A DNA stretch of 64,000 nt from Clostridium sp. MB40-C1 (GTDB lineage Bacteria; Bacillota; Clostridia; Clostridiales; Clostridiaceae), in assembly GCF_030913655.1 (NCBI RefSeq), contig NZ_CP133189.1:3772001-3836000 (forward strand). The letters are read 5' to 3'. A program made the position numbers and the translations under genes. This document shows, in pieces, positions 9,185 through 17,720 of the stretch (position 1 is the stretch's first letter; every line of letters starts with the position of its first letter). Under the pieces are notes generated by a model. It had not been told where the DNA came from. It ran no database searches and saw only the letters and a list, made by a program, of their open reading frames with translations.

Positions 9185-9898
9185 ATGGGTTTTAGAAGCA
9201 TAGAGAATAAAAAAGTAAGTCAGTTAGTAATTCAGCAAATTAAAGATTCAATATATGATAAAAAGTTAAAAAAAGGAGATAGACTTCCAACAGTAAGTGA
9301 ATTACAAAAGACATTAGGAGTTAGCAGAACGTCCATAAGAGAAGCTTTTAGTGCACTAGAATTAATTGGAGTAATAGAAACGAGAACAGGAGAAGGAACA
9401 TTTATTGCTAATGATGGCGAAGGAATTAAATTTTTAGAACCTTTGTCTTTAATTTTAGCTTTGGAAGAGAATGTAGTTGAAGAATTATTAGAACTTAGAC
9501 TAGTATTGGAATGTGATTGTATCAGGTTAGCTGTTAATAGAATAACAGATGAAGAATTAGATAATATGAAGAATTATATTGAAATTTTAGAAAATAGTAA
9601 TGGAAATGAAAAAAGCAGTATAGAAGCGGATATGATGTTTCACTATACTATAGCAAAGGCAAGTAGAAATAAAGTTTTATATCAGGTATTAGCATCTATT
9701 TCAGAAGTTATGAATTTTCATATAAAAAATACACGTACAAGATTAGTTTCAGATTCAGTTACAATGAATACATTTATAGAGCAACACTTACAGATTTATA
9801 ATGCAATGAAAAAAAGAGATGAGGAAGCTGCGTTGGATGCTTTAAAGGGGCATTTAGATTATTTAGATAAACTAATAAATATGAATAAAAATGTATAA
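9185..9898 (+). CDS. FadR-subfamily GntR transcriptional regulator
   Basis: The 237-residue protein has a GntR winged helix (about 5-75; KKGDRLPTVSELQKTLGVSR then TSIREAFSALE and TGEGTFI) and a helical FCD ligand domain (about 90-230) with metal-ligand-type residues (LRLVLECDCIRLA, FHYTIAKASRN, EQHLQIYNAM). FadR-type GntR proteins with FCD domains often sense lactate, pyruvate or other organic acids. It lies just upstream of larA, and a TGGT-N3-ACCA palindrome of the PdhR/LldR type sits in the larA leader, so I infer that it controls lactate racemase. Start ATG after GGAGGTGGG. Confidence 0.9.
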   Translation: MGFRSIENKKVSQLVIQQIKDSIYDKKLKKGDRLPTVSELQKTLGVSRTSIREAFSALELIGVIETRTGEGTFIANDGEGIKFLEPLSLILALEENVVEELLELRLVLECDCIRLAVNRITDEELDNMKNYIEILENSNGNEKSSIEADMMFHYTIAKASRNKVLYQVLASISEVMNFHIKNTRTRLVSDSVTMNTFIEQHLQIYNAMKKRDEEAALDALKGHLDYLDKLINMNKNV

Positions 9899-9991
9899 AT
9901 ATTGAGCTGAATATTAAATTTTTTTAGATGAAAGGCGAACTAGTATCTAATCTATGTTAAAAAATAAACATTTTAAAATATTCATAATTCA

Positions 9992-10021
9992 TTGCAAAAT
10001 CATGAATAAAAATGGTATATT
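9992..10021 (+). promoter_or_regulatory. probable larA promoter
   Basis: TTGCAA (9992-9997) and TATATT (10016-10021) with an 18-bp spacer lie upstream of the operator and larA. The match to sigma-A consensus is moderate. Confidence 0.45.
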
Positions 10022-10049
10022 ATATTTAAGTGGCGTTGTATTTTCTATG

Positions 10050-10060
10050 TGGTCATACCA
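10050..10060. promoter_or_regulatory. candidate FadR/LldR-type operator
   Basis: TGGTCATACCA is a perfect TGGT-N3-ACCA inverted repeat, the core recognised by PdhR/LldR members of the FadR family. It lies about 30 bp after the probable -10 of larA and 35 bp before its start codon, where a bound repressor would block transcription. A FadR-type gene is immediately upstream. Confidence 0.65.
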
Positions 10061-10094
10061 ATTTGAAAAAATTAACACACACAGGAGGGGTTTT

Positions 10095-11372
10095 ATGTTA
10101 AAATTCGATTTGCCTTATGGAAAAGGACAGATGAAAATAAATGTTCCTAAGGATAGAGTAGCTGGAGTGTTAGTATCTAAGGCTCATCATTTTAAACCAG
10201 AAGGGACAGAAGAGGAAATTGTAAGAAAAGCTTTAGAAAATCCTATTGAAAGTAAATCTTTAAGAGAATTAGTAAGAGGAAAAGAAAACGTTGTCATAAT
10301 TTCTAGTGACCATACAAGGCCAGTTCCAAGTCATGTAACTATGCCGATTTTATTAGAAGAGATAAGAACAGGTAATCCTAATGCAAAAATATCTATTTTA
10401 GTTGCAACAGGTATGCATAGACCAACTACTAAGGAAGAGCTTATAAATAAATATGGTGAAGAAATTGCAAATAATGAGAATATTATAATCCATGATAGTT
10501 GTGATGAAGCTTCTTTAGTTAAAATAGGAACTCTTCCATCAGGAGGGGAATTAATAATAAATAAACACGCAGTAGAAGCAGATTTACTGATTTCAGAAGG
10601 ATTTATTGAACCTCACTTCTTTGCGGGTTTTTCAGGAGGAAGAAAATCTGTATTACCAGGAATAGCTAGTAAAGCAACTATTCTTGCAAACCACTGTTCA
10701 GAATTTGTGGGAAGCAATAAGGCTAGAACAGGAAAATTAGAAGGAAATCCAATACACAAAGATATGTTGTATGCTGCAGAAAAAGCTAATTTAGCATTTA
10801 TTTTAAATGTTGTAATAGATGCTGATAAGAAGATTATAGCAGCTTTCTCAGGAAATCGTGAAAAAGCGCACTATACTGGATGTGAATTTGTTAAAGACCT
10901 TGCTGGAGTAGATGCTGTAAAAGCAGATATTGCAATTACTACTAATGGTGGATATCCATTAGATCAAAATATGTATCAAACTGTTAAAGGATTAACTGCG
11001 GCAGAAGCTACTTTAAAAGAAAAGGGTGTTATAATAATGGCATCAGAATGTAGTGATGGTCATGGTGGACAAGAATTCTATGAAACATTTAAAAATGCAC
11101 GATCTGTTAAAGATGTAATGAATGAAATTACAAGTCGAGGTAGAAAAGAAACAATATCTGACCAATGGGAATCTCAAGTTCTATCAAGAGTATTACTTAA
11201 ATATAAAGTAATACTAGTAACAAGTGCACCAAAAGAAATGATAGAAGATATGCATATGGCAGTAGCTCCAAGTGTAGAAAAGGCTATTGAAATGGCAGAC
11301 GAATATTTAGGAAATAAAAATGGTAAAATTACAGTTATACCAGATGGAGTTTCCGTAGTAGTTAGAGGATAG
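10095..11372 (+). CDS. larA: nickel-dependent lactate racemase LarA
   Basis: The 425-residue protein is a LarA-family (DUF2088) enzyme that interconverts L- and D-lactate (or another 2-hydroxyacid) with the nickel-pincer nucleotide. With ATG 10095 as start, just after GGAGGGG, the key residues fall at His108 (GMHRP), His174 (PHFFAGF), Lys184 (GGRKSVLPG) and His200 (NHCSE), the same numbers as I recall for the catalytic and cofactor residues of Lactobacillus plantarum LarA. An upstream in-frame extension to 9954 lacks a ribosome binding site and overlaps the promoter and operator. The cofactor genes larB, larC and larE are not in this window. Confidence 0.92.
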   Translation: MLKFDLPYGKGQMKINVPKDRVAGVLVSKAHHFKPEGTEEEIVRKALENPIESKSLRELVRGKENVVIISSDHTRPVPSHVTMPILLEEIRTGNPNAKISILVATGMHRPTTKEELINKYGEEIANNENIIIHDSCDEASLVKIGTLPSGGELIINKHAVEADLLISEGFIEPHFFAGFSGGRKSVLPGIASKATILANHCSEFVGSNKARTGKLEGNPIHKDMLYAAEKANLAFILNVVIDADKKIIAAFSGNREKAHYTGCEFVKDLAGVDAVKADIAITTNGGYPLDQNMYQTVKGLTAAEATLKEKGVIIMASECSDGHGGQEFYETFKNARSVKDVMNEITSRGRKETISDQWESQVLSRVLLKYKVILVTSAPKEMIEDMHMAVAPSVEKAIEMADEYLGNKNGKITVIPDGVSVVVRG

Positions 11373-11417
11373 TTAGTTGTAAATATTATAATCTATTTTA
11401 AAATATATACTAAAATA

Positions 11418-11451
11418 AAAAATCCAAAACCTTTAAGGTTTTGGATTTTTT
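11418..11451. terminator. terminator after larA, before tRNA-Gln
   Basis: AAATCCAAAACCTT (11420-11433) and AAGGTTTTGGATTT (11435-11448) form a perfect stem with A-runs on the left and T-runs on the right. It can end larA and also the tRNA-Gln transcript arriving from the other strand. Just upstream, 11393-11416 resembles the right arm of the 4132 palindrome. Confidence 0.85.
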
Positions 11452-11453
11452 AT

Positions 11454-11528
11454 TGGCTGCCCAAGCAGGATTCGAACCTGCGAATGCTTGAGTCAGAGTC
11501 AAGTGCCTTGCCGCTTGGCTATTGGGCA
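11454..11528 (-). tRNA. tRNA-Gln (anticodon CUG)
   Basis: On the minus strand a complete 75-base cloverleaf is seen: acceptor TGCCCAA/TTGGGCA, discriminator G and encoded CCA, a D-arm with AGCCAAGCGGCAAGGC, an anticodon stem CTTGA/TCAAG with loop CTCTGAC (anticodon CTG, reading CAG) and a T-arm with GGTTCGAATCC. The neighbouring terminator lies downstream of its 3' end. It stands alone here and is probably a minor Gln isoacceptor. Confidence 0.96.
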
Positions 11529-11628
11529 ATAAGGCTAACAATAAAATTATAGCACTTTTTAAGTAGTTGTCAACATGTTAGTGATTTATTTTGATATATT
11601 TTAAAAATTATAGTTTTTTTACTAATAA

Positions 11629-12174
11629 TTACATAGAACTATTATTATATTCTTTAATAATATCATAAATAGTTTTAGAAGTAGTATCAGTTAAAGAGTA
11701 TCCAAGTAATTCAACAACTTCTTTTAACTCATCTTCTTTTAAAGTTTCAATCTCTATATAAGGAAATGGACAAAAGTTCTTATCATTTATATCAATTTCT
11801 ATTAATGTATTTTTATATTTATAACTTTCTCTATACTTTTTTATGGATTCTATAAGTTTCAATCCTAAAGATTTAAATATATTTTCTCCTTGAATATAAT
11901 CACTTATTTCTATTTCGTTTTCCTCCATAACTTTATATTTTTCTTGACTAAGCATTTTTTTAGTTGTCATGTAAATACGTGTGATATTAAGAAGTTTATC
12001 ATCAACTATCCTAATTCTAGCATAACCCTTATCATTCAATAATTTCTTATCTGGAAAATCATATATGTTATTAATTTGATTTTCTTGTTTTACTTTCACA
12101 GCTTTTATGTTTTTTAACTTTTTACGTATATCATTAATGTCTATATTTATTATCCTAGTTTCCATTTCATGCAT
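11629..12174 (-). CDS. CYTH-domain protein
   Basis: The 181-residue protein has the CYTH (triphosphate tunnel) pattern: an N-terminal EMETR (ExExK-like, with Arg for Lys), RIRIVD strands, YRESYKYKNTLIEID and YIEIET. CYTH enzymes act on triphosphates (class IV adenylate cyclases, thiamine triphosphatases, inorganic triphosphatases) and need Mg; the substrate here is unknown. I set the start at ATG 12174, eight bases after AGGAG, rather than GTG 12192, which lies upstream of that site. It is divergent from the nucleoid-associated gene, and both would start from the 55-bp palindromic promoter region at 12245. Confidence 0.82.
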   Translation of the reverse strand: MHEMETRIINIDINDIRKKLKNIKAVKVKQENQINNIYDFPDKKLLNDKGYARIRIVDDKLLNITRIYMTTKKMLSQEKYKVMEENEIEISDYIQGENIFKSLGLKLIESIKKYRESYKYKNTLIEIDINDKNFCPFPYIEIETLKEDELKEVVELLGYSLTDTTSKTIYDIIKEYNNSSM

Positions 12175-12244
12175 TATTATCACTCCTACCACAAAATATC
12201 TGTCACATCTTTGGATTGTTATTTATTTTTATATGTCTAATAAG

Positions 12245-12299
12245 ATTATAACATAACTGAAAAATGTTGCGTCGCAACATTTTTTAGTTGTGTTATAAT
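12245..12299. promoter_or_regulatory. 55-bp palindrome with divergent -10 boxes and TGTTGCG-T-CGCAACA core
   Basis: The sequence is symmetrical around 12272 with only a few mismatches. Its core is TGTTGCG-T-CGCAACA flanked by A5/T5 runs, and its ends are ATTATA (12245-12250) and TATAAT (12294-12299), -10 boxes facing opposite ways. It lies between the divergent CYTH and nucleoid-associated genes. The same core, at the same 22-bp distance from TATAAT, precedes glcK. This suggests an operator for an unidentified regulator; no good -35 is visible at 17 bp. Confidence 0.7.
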
Positions 12300-12357
12300 A
12301 AATCTTAAAGTTTAATTACAAGTTTATTTTTATAGGATATAAAGAGGTGGTTAGAGA

Positions 12358-13392
12358 ATGGAATATATAAATGACATTACAGTGAATGAAGCTATAGTTC
12401 ATATTTTAGACAATAATTCTGATGAGGCAATTTTAAATGAATATACGTTAGACTTAAACGAAGAAATATACACTTTTTTAAATAAGCATGTACAAAAGTG
12501 CCTTAATGATGAAGAACTTAAATATGCTATTTTTAATGAAGAAAGAAATATAGTAAAGGACTTATCTAAGGAATTCTTATATGGAGAGTGTGATTTTTTA
12601 GAAGTTTCAAGAGAACTTGCAAGGCAGCTTTTTTTATTAATGAGATCAAAAGGAAATATTTCTTCTTGTGATCTTATAATTTTATCAATATCTACGGAGT
12701 ATGGTCCTCTTCTTGGAATTTTAAAAATGGATTATATAAAAAATTATGTGCATACTGTTGATTTTGTAGACAATAAAATAGATATAAATATAATACCTCA
12801 ATATACAGGATTGCCGGGAAGTGGCCAAAGGCTTCAGAAATGCGCCTTTATAAAGCCAATTAGCGATGAAGCTAAGTTTCATCTTATGGTTATAGATAAA
12901 CAAAATAAAAAAGATAAAGAAGAATATGGATCCAATTATTTCATAAATAATTATCTTGGATGTAAGATAATTGATAATGAAAGAGATATGACAAAAAGTT
13001 TTGTTCAAGCAGCAGAAAAATGGACTAGAACAAATCTTAAGGAGAATGCAGAAGCTCAAGAAGTAGTAAGAAGTACTATTAAGAAAAAATTAAGAGAAGA
13101 AGAAAATATAGATGTAAAATCTGTTGCTGATGAAATTTTTGATAAGCAACCAGAAACTAAGCAAAATTTTGTTGAATTTGTTAAGGAACAAGGTGGGGTT
13201 GAGAATATTGAAGTTGATAAACAATGGGTTGAAAAGAAATTAAAAAGAATAAGATTAAAGATAGATAAAGATATTGATTTATATATAAATGAGGAAGCTT
13301 ATAGTGATAATAGTAGATTTGAGATTATTAGAAATGGTGATGGTACAATAAATATGACGATAAAACACGTATCTAATTATGTAGAAAAGTAA
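12358..13392 (+). CDS. nucleoid-associated protein (NdpA/YejK family)
   Basis: The 344-residue protein matches the 37-kDa nucleoid-associated family. It begins with an N-terminal region where strands and helices alternate, and has ARQLFLLMRSKGNISSCDLI, LGILKMDY and LQKCAFIKP in the order typical of the family. A basic helical C-terminus follows (KKKLREEENIDVKSVADEIF, then KKLKRIRLKID). E. coli YejK binds the nucleoid, and phage relatives occur; the exact role is unknown. ATG start after AGAGGTGG. A hairpin terminator follows at 13428. Expression probably depends on the palindromic promoter region at 12245. Confidence 0.8.
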   Translation: MEYINDITVNEAIVHILDNNSDEAILNEYTLDLNEEIYTFLNKHVQKCLNDEELKYAIFNEERNIVKDLSKEFLYGECDFLEVSRELARQLFLLMRSKGNISSCDLIILSISTEYGPLLGILKMDYIKNYVHTVDFVDNKIDINIIPQYTGLPGSGQRLQKCAFIKPISDEAKFHLMVIDKQNKKDKEEYGSNYFINNYLGCKIIDNERDMTKSFVQAAEKWTRTNLKENAEAQEVVRSTIKKKLREEENIDVKSVADEIFDKQPETKQNFVEFVKEQGGVENIEVDKQWVEKKLKRIRLKIDKDIDLYINEEAYSDNSRFEIIRNGDGTINMTIKHVSNYVEK

Positions 13393-13427
13393 TTTGTAAA
13401 TTTTAAAGAATGGCTTGAAATTAAATT

Positions 13428-13461
13428 AAGAGGTATATTGAAAGTGCACAATATACCTCTT
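13428..13461. terminator. terminator between nucleoid-associated gene and fba
   Basis: AAGAGGTATATTG (13428-13440) and CAATATACCTCTT (13449-13461) form a perfect 13-bp stem with an 8-base loop. Confidence 0.85.
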
Positions 13462-13472
13462 AAATATAAGAA

Positions 13473-13514
13473 TATGTTTTGAATTATATGAAATAAATAA
13501 TTTATTAAAACATA
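13473..13514. repeat. small palindrome, member of intergenic element family
   Basis: TATGTTTTGAATTAT pairs imperfectly with AATAATTTATTAAAACATA. The right half is nearly the same as that of the element at 7715-7735. It lies between the 13428 terminator and the fba stop. Confidence 0.5.
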
Positions 13515-13531
13515 ATTAAGTACAAAGTTAA

Positions 13532-14458
13532 TTAAAGAGTATTTGCAGAACCTAAGATATTTTCAATTTTATCTTCTACAAGTTTTTGAATAAGATCTCT
13601 TCCAGCTCCGCAGTATTTTCTTGGATCAAATTCAGATGGTTTTTCACCAAATACTTTTCTTACACCTGCAGTCATTGCAAGTCTTAAGTCAGTATCCATA
13701 TTTATTTTACATACAGCCATTGAAGATGCTTTTCTTAACATGTCAGCAGGAACACCTTTTGCTTTTGAAGGAATTTCTCCACCATATTTATTGCAAGTTT
13801 CAACTAATGAAGAATCAACAGCAGAAGCTCCATGAAGAACTATTGGGAATCCAGGTAGTTTTTGTTGGATTTCTTCTAAAATATCAAATCTTAACTTAGC
13901 TTCTCCTTCAAACTTGAAAGCACCATGACTTGTTCCTATAGCTATAGCTAAAGAATCAACACCTGTTCTATTAACAAAATCAACTGCTTGGTCTGGATCA
14001 GTATAAATGTGTACATCACTTTTAACATCATCTTCTATACCAGCTAAAACACCAAGCTCAGCTTCTACAACTACACCATGTGCATGAGCATAATCAACAA
14101 TTTCTTTAGTTTTAGCTACGTTTTCTTCATATTCAAAATGAGAACCATCAAACATAACTGAAGTAAAACCGCTTTCTACACATAATTTTACAGTTTCAAA
14201 ATCTGGACCATGATCTAAGTGTAAAGCTACATCTATTCCAGTATCAGCTACTGCAGCATCTACCATAGCTTTTAAATATTTAGGACCAGCATAGTTTAGT
14301 GCTCCCTTTGAAACTTGAAGAATAACAGGAGATTGCTTTACTTTAGCTCCATTAACAACACCTTGAAGGATTTCCATATTGTTAATGTTAAAAGCTCCTA
14401 TTGAATATTTTCCTTCGTAAGCTTTTTTAAACATTTCTTTAGTAGTTATTAATGCCAT
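13532..14458 (-). CDS. fba: class II fructose-1,6-bisphosphate aldolase
   Basis: The 308-residue zinc aldolase cleaves fructose 1,6-bisphosphate to DHAP and GAP in glycolysis. Motifs include LHLDHGPDFETV (catalytic Asp, zinc His), VMFDGSHFEYEENV, VVEAELGVLAGIED, IAIGTSHGAFKFEG and PIVLHGASAV. The in-frame 38-residue upstream extension runs through the promoter and operator, so I start at ATG 14458 (MALITTKEMF), which has GGAAGGTGG just upstream. A CggR-type operator (14489-14524) lies in the leader, which links the gene to the cggR-gapA and pgk loci of this window. Confidence 0.97.
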   Translation of the reverse strand: MALITTKEMFKKAYEGKYSIGAFNINNMEILQGVVNGAKVKQSPVILQVSKGALNYAGPKYLKAMVDAAVADTGIDVALHLDHGPDFETVKLCVESGFTSVMFDGSHFEYEENVAKTKEIVDYAHAHGVVVEAELGVLAGIEDDVKSDVHIYTDPDQAVDFVNRTGVDSLAIAIGTSHGAFKFEGEAKLRFDILEEIQQKLPGFPIVLHGASAVDSSLVETCNKYGGEIPSKAKGVPADMLRKASSMAVCKINMDTDLRLAMTAGVRKVFGEKPSEFDPRKYCGAGRDLIQKLVEDKIENILGSANTL

Positions 14459-14488
14459 ACAAATTCCACCTTCCAAATAAAATATTAA

Positions 14489-14524
14489 CGGGATTTTTTT
14501 TGTCCATGTGGGACAAAAACGCTC
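14489..14524. promoter_or_regulatory. CggR-type operator in fba leader (reverse orientation)
   Basis: On the plus strand the sequence CGGGAT-N6-TGTC-N4-TGGGAC-N6-GCTC follows the B. subtilis CggR operator CGGGAC-N6-TGTC-N4-CGGGAC-N6-TGTC with three mismatches and identical spacing. fba is on the minus strand and its probable -10 (TATAAT on minus, plus-strand 14531-14536) lies just upstream, so a bound CggR would block elongation or initiation. Relative to the gene, the operator is reversed compared with those at cggR and pgk. Confidence 0.75.
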
Positions 14525-14614
14525 ACGTTTATTATAACCTAAGATCTTTAATTTTACCATACTAACCCACAAGATAATTATATATTAAATAACAAAAAAA
14601 TTAAAACAAAAATG

Positions 14615-14995
14615 TTAAAATATATTCTGAAATGTTAATTTTTGGTAATCAATTATATCATCCATTAAAAATTTTAAAGTATGTACTGAAGCTAAAGAAT
14701 TACTTTTATCTTTACATTTTGTATATTGAGTTAATTTTAGTGCTTCTGTGTAAACTGTATCTATATGATGATGATCTACAAAAATTGCAATGATTTTAGA
14801 ATCCTTTTCCCAACTATCTAAAAAAGTATTAGATAATTTATAAGCATCTTCCCAATCATTATTTATAAGTACATTTTCCAAATTAGATGCTTCCATTTTA
14901 TAGAAATTACATGTTTTTTCAATATATTTTATAGAAAATATTATACCAAATATTAGAAATATAAAAATAGTAAAAGAAGCTATTACATTTTTCAT
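14615..14995 (-). CDS. DUF4363 family protein
   Basis: The 126-residue protein has one N-terminal membrane segment (about residues 5-24) and a helical extracytoplasmic domain with WEDAYKLSNTFLDSWEKDSKII and a DHHHID stretch. This pattern is typical of DUF4363 proteins, which in clostridia are commonly encoded beside DUF421 (YetF-like) membrane proteins, as here. The gene starts 118 bp after the DUF421 gene on the same strand, with AAGGAG before ATG. Function unknown; a role with the DUF421 partner in the envelope or spore membrane is an inference. Confidence 0.78.
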   Translation of the reverse strand: MKNVIASFTIFIFLIFGIIFSIKYIEKTCNFYKMEASNLENVLINNDWEDAYKLSNTFLDSWEKDSKIIAIFVDHHHIDTVYTEALKLTQYTKCKDKSNSLASVHTLKFLMDDIIDYQKLTFQNIF

Positions 14996-15112
14996 TTATT
15001 AAAACTCCTTTTCATTAAAAATATTTACCATAAGTATAGCTTAAGGAAATATTAGTAATTAATATAATATCCTTAGAAAATATACTCTAAACTATAAAGT
15101 TGTAGAAAATGT

Positions 15113-15784
15113 CTAATCTTTTAATTGAAAATAAAATTTATTTTTAGAATCTAAAAGACCTATAAAAACTTTACTTGCATTTTCAATTTTATTATGTTTA
15201 AGTTGATTATCTAACCAAGTTATATCTTTGTTTATTATTTTTAAATTTTCTTTACATATTTGTCCATCTAAAATTAAGGTTACAGGAAGTATGTCTTGTT
15301 GGAATTTTAGATTTAAATCTTTTCTTGAAGCTGGGACAGTATCTGTTCTTGGTAAGATCGATAATTCTCCACTAGTTTCTAAAACTGCGTATTCTACATC
15401 TTGTAAGTTATAAAATCCTTTTAAACGCAGTTCCTCCATCAAGTCATTAAAACTTAATCTTTGATGTCTTAATTCATTTACATCAATTTTACCTTTATTT
15501 ATTAGTATACTAGGTTTACCACATATTATTTTTCTAAATAAATCACTTTTTAATTCGAGAATTGTTATAATAGTTTGAAGAATTAATAAAGTTATGATGG
15601 GAATTATTCCATGAATAAGTGGCATTCCTAAGTCTTGCATAGGTAATGAAGCTAATTCAGATACCATAATAGCTATGGCAAGTTCAAAAGGTTCTAATTC
15701 ACCTATTTGTCTTTTACCCATCAAACGCATTGTTAAAAGTACTAATGAATATAATATGGCTGTTCTTATCATTACGGTAAACAT
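15113..15784 (-). CDS. DUF421 (YetF-like) membrane protein
   Basis: The 223-residue protein has three N-terminal membrane segments (about 5-75) with the family signature MRLMGKRQIGELEPFELAIAIMVSELAS, then a cytoplasmic DUF421 domain (about 80-180) with KPSILINKGKID, LRLKGFYNLQDVEYAVLETSGELS and a C-terminal extension. B. subtilis YetF and the spore-germination-related SpoVA-associated homologues belong to this family. Its partner here is the DUF4363 gene downstream. ATG start after AGAGGTGATT. Confidence 0.88.
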   Translation of the reverse strand: MFTVMIRTAILYSLVLLTMRLMGKRQIGELEPFELAIAIMVSELASLPMQDLGMPLIHGIIPIITLLILQTIITILELKSDLFRKIICGKPSILINKGKIDVNELRHQRLSFNDLMEELRLKGFYNLQDVEYAVLETSGELSILPRTDTVPASRKDLNLKFQQDILPVTLILDGQICKENLKIINKDITWLDNQLKHNKIENASKVFIGLLDSKNKFYFQLKD

Positions 15785-15959
15785 TTAATCACCTCTTAAA
15801 TAAACTTCTTCAATTATTTATTTTTTTCAAAAAATCTTTAAATATGAGTGGTAATAACACACTTTTCTGTATATATAAAGTATAATGGCAATATGATTAA
15901 ATTTTTATTGTAAAATCTATAATAAGTAGTAGGAAGCAATATGCAGTAGGAGGAATAAT

Positions 15960-17618
15960 ATGGATAAAATAGAGTTAGTTTTGAAAAAAGAAAAGAAAAT
16001 TATAATAGAACAAGGAACTACTTTACACAAAGTAATACAAGATAATAATTTAAATAAGAAAAATACCTGTATACTGGGAAGTATAAATGGTAAGTTAAAG
16101 GAACTTAGTGAAACTATAGAGGAAAATGGTGAATTTAAGTGTGTGGACATAAGTAATGGAATTGCCAGATTAGCTTATTTAAGAACTGCCCAATTTATAT
16201 TAATTAAAGCTGTATATGAATTATATCCAGAAGCTTCTATAACTATTGAACACTCAATAAGTAAGGGGATTTTTGGAGAAATCCACAAGAAAACTCCTCT
16301 TACAATAAATGAAGTAAAAACTATAAAGAATAGAATGTGTAAAATAATAGAAAAAAATATACAAATAAATAAAGTTTCTGTTTCAAAAGAAAAAGCTATA
16401 GGAATTTTCCAAAATTATAAAATGGATGACAAAATCAGATTATTAAATAATATTAAAGCGGATGAAGTTAAGCTTTATGAATTAGATGGAAGATATGATT
16501 ATTTTTATGGACCAATGGCTTATTCTACTGCAGCAATTAAAGTTTTTGATTTAATGTATTATGAACCTGGTTTTATATTAAGAATTCCAGCTTCTGAGAA
16601 TCCAGATGAACTTCCTAATTTTGTAGATCATCCTAAATTATCTAAAATATTTTATGAAACGGAGCAATGGGGGAAAATATTAGGTGTTGCTGATGTGGGA
16701 GCATTAAATAATATGGTTTCTAATGGAGAAATAGGAACTATGATAAGGGTGACAGAAGCGCTTCATGAAAAGAAAATAGCTTATATAGCAGATATGATCG
16801 CTAAGAGAAATCAAACTAAAATAGTATTGATAGCGGGTCCATCTTCTTCTGGAAAAACTACTTTTACTAAAAGATTAGGTATACAATTAAGAGTTAATGG
16901 ATTAATTCCTATAGAAATTTCTTTAGATGATTACTTTGTTGATAGAGAGCATACTCCAAAAGATGAAAATGGAGATTATAATTTTGAGTCTATTTATGCT
17001 TTAGACTTAGAGCTTTTCAATAAAAATTTATGCCAACTTATGAATGGAGAAGAGGTAGTTATACCTACTTATGATTTTTTAACAGGTAAAAGGAAATGGG
17101 ATAAAAATCCTCTCAAACTTCCACATAATGGAATTTTGTTAATAGAAGGAATTCATGGTCTAAATGAAATGCTTACAGCATCTATTAACAAAAATAATAA
17201 GTTTAAGATATATATAAGTGCATTAACCCAATTGAACGTGGACAACCACAATAGAATTTCTACTACAGATGTTAGAATTATAAGAAGAATAGTTAGGGAT
17301 TATCTTTCAAGGGGTTATTTAGGTGAAGATACTTTGAAAATGTGGCCTTCAATAAGAAGAGGAGAGGAAAATAATATCTTTGTATTCCAAGAAGAAGCGG
17401 ATATTATGTTTAATTCAAATTTAGTATATGAACTTTGTATTCTAAAAAGATATGCTGAAAAGGAGCTTGCTAAAGTTAAGGAAGATAGTCCTGTATATTA
17501 CGAAGCTATGAGATTAAAAAGCTTTTTAAATTTCTTTAAGGATGTAGATAAAGACTTAGTTCCAGAAAATTCTATATTAAGAGAGTTCATAGGAGGAAGC
17601 TGTTTTTATAAGTACTAA
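15960..17618 (+). CDS. TGS-domain nucleoside (uridine) kinase-like protein
   Basis: The 552-residue protein combines an N-terminal TGS/threonyl-tRNA-synthetase-like region (about 1-230), including HSISKGIFGEIHK and YFYGPMAYSTA, with a C-terminal uridine-kinase-type P-loop domain that begins at AGPSSSGKTTF (about 292-302) and contains SLDDYFVDREHTP, PTYDFLTGKR and ILLIEGIHGLN. Such fused proteins are common in Clostridia and are annotated as nucleoside kinases; the true substrate is not established. It has AGGAGG before ATG. The palindrome after its stop may act as its terminator as well as an operator for glcK. Confidence 0.85.
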   Translation: MDKIELVLKKEKKIIIEQGTTLHKVIQDNNLNKKNTCILGSINGKLKELSETIEENGEFKCVDISNGIARLAYLRTAQFILIKAVYELYPEASITIEHSISKGIFGEIHKKTPLTINEVKTIKNRMCKIIEKNIQINKVSVSKEKAIGIFQNYKMDDKIRLLNNIKADEVKLYELDGRYDYFYGPMAYSTAAIKVFDLMYYEPGFILRIPASENPDELPNFVDHPKLSKIFYETEQWGKILGVADVGALNNMVSNGEIGTMIRVTEALHEKKIAYIADMIAKRNQTKIVLIAGPSSSGKTTFTKRLGIQLRVNGLIPIEISLDDYFVDREHTPKDENGDYNFESIYALDLELFNKNLCQLMNGEEVVIPTYDFLTGKRKWDKNPLKLPHNGILLIEGIHGLNEMLTASINKNNKFKIYISALTQLNVDNHNRISTTDVRIIRRIVRDYLSRGYLGEDTLKMWPSIRRGEENNIFVFQEEADIMFNSNLVYELCILKRYAEKELAKVKEDSPVYYEAMRLKSFLNFFKDVDKDLVPENSILREFIGGSCFYKY

Positions 17619-17652
17619 AAGAAAAATGTTGCGACGCAACATTTTTCTTTTA
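17616..17652. promoter_or_regulatory. 37-bp perfect palindrome TGTTGCG-A-CGCAACA upstream of glcK
   Basis: A perfect inverted repeat is centred on 17634, with core TGTTGCG-A-CGCAACA flanked by A5/T5 and further pairs. TATAAT is at 17656-17661, 22 bp after the centre, exactly as at the 12272 palindrome. As RNA it would form a stem followed by a U-run and could terminate the upstream gene. Because the equivalent copy at 12245 lies between divergent genes with nothing to terminate, I favour an operator role. Confidence 0.65.
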
Positions 17653-17720
17653 TGCTATAATACTTATTGAAAAATAGATTTTATATAACAATATATTAGG
17701 GATATAAAGGAGGAATACAT

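Noticed and set aside
9954-10094. 47-codon N-terminal extension of larA
   Set aside because: It has no ribosome binding site, crosses the promoter and operator, and would shift the LarA active-site residues away from their usual numbers.
14459-14572. N-terminal extension of fba
   Set aside because: It runs through the CggR-type operator and the -10 box, and the normal aldolase start MALITTKEMF has its own ribosome binding site.
17616-17652. Palindrome as only a terminator of the TGS-kinase gene
   Set aside because: It could end that transcript, but the same core and spacing at 12245 between divergent promoters argue for an operator; both roles remain possible.
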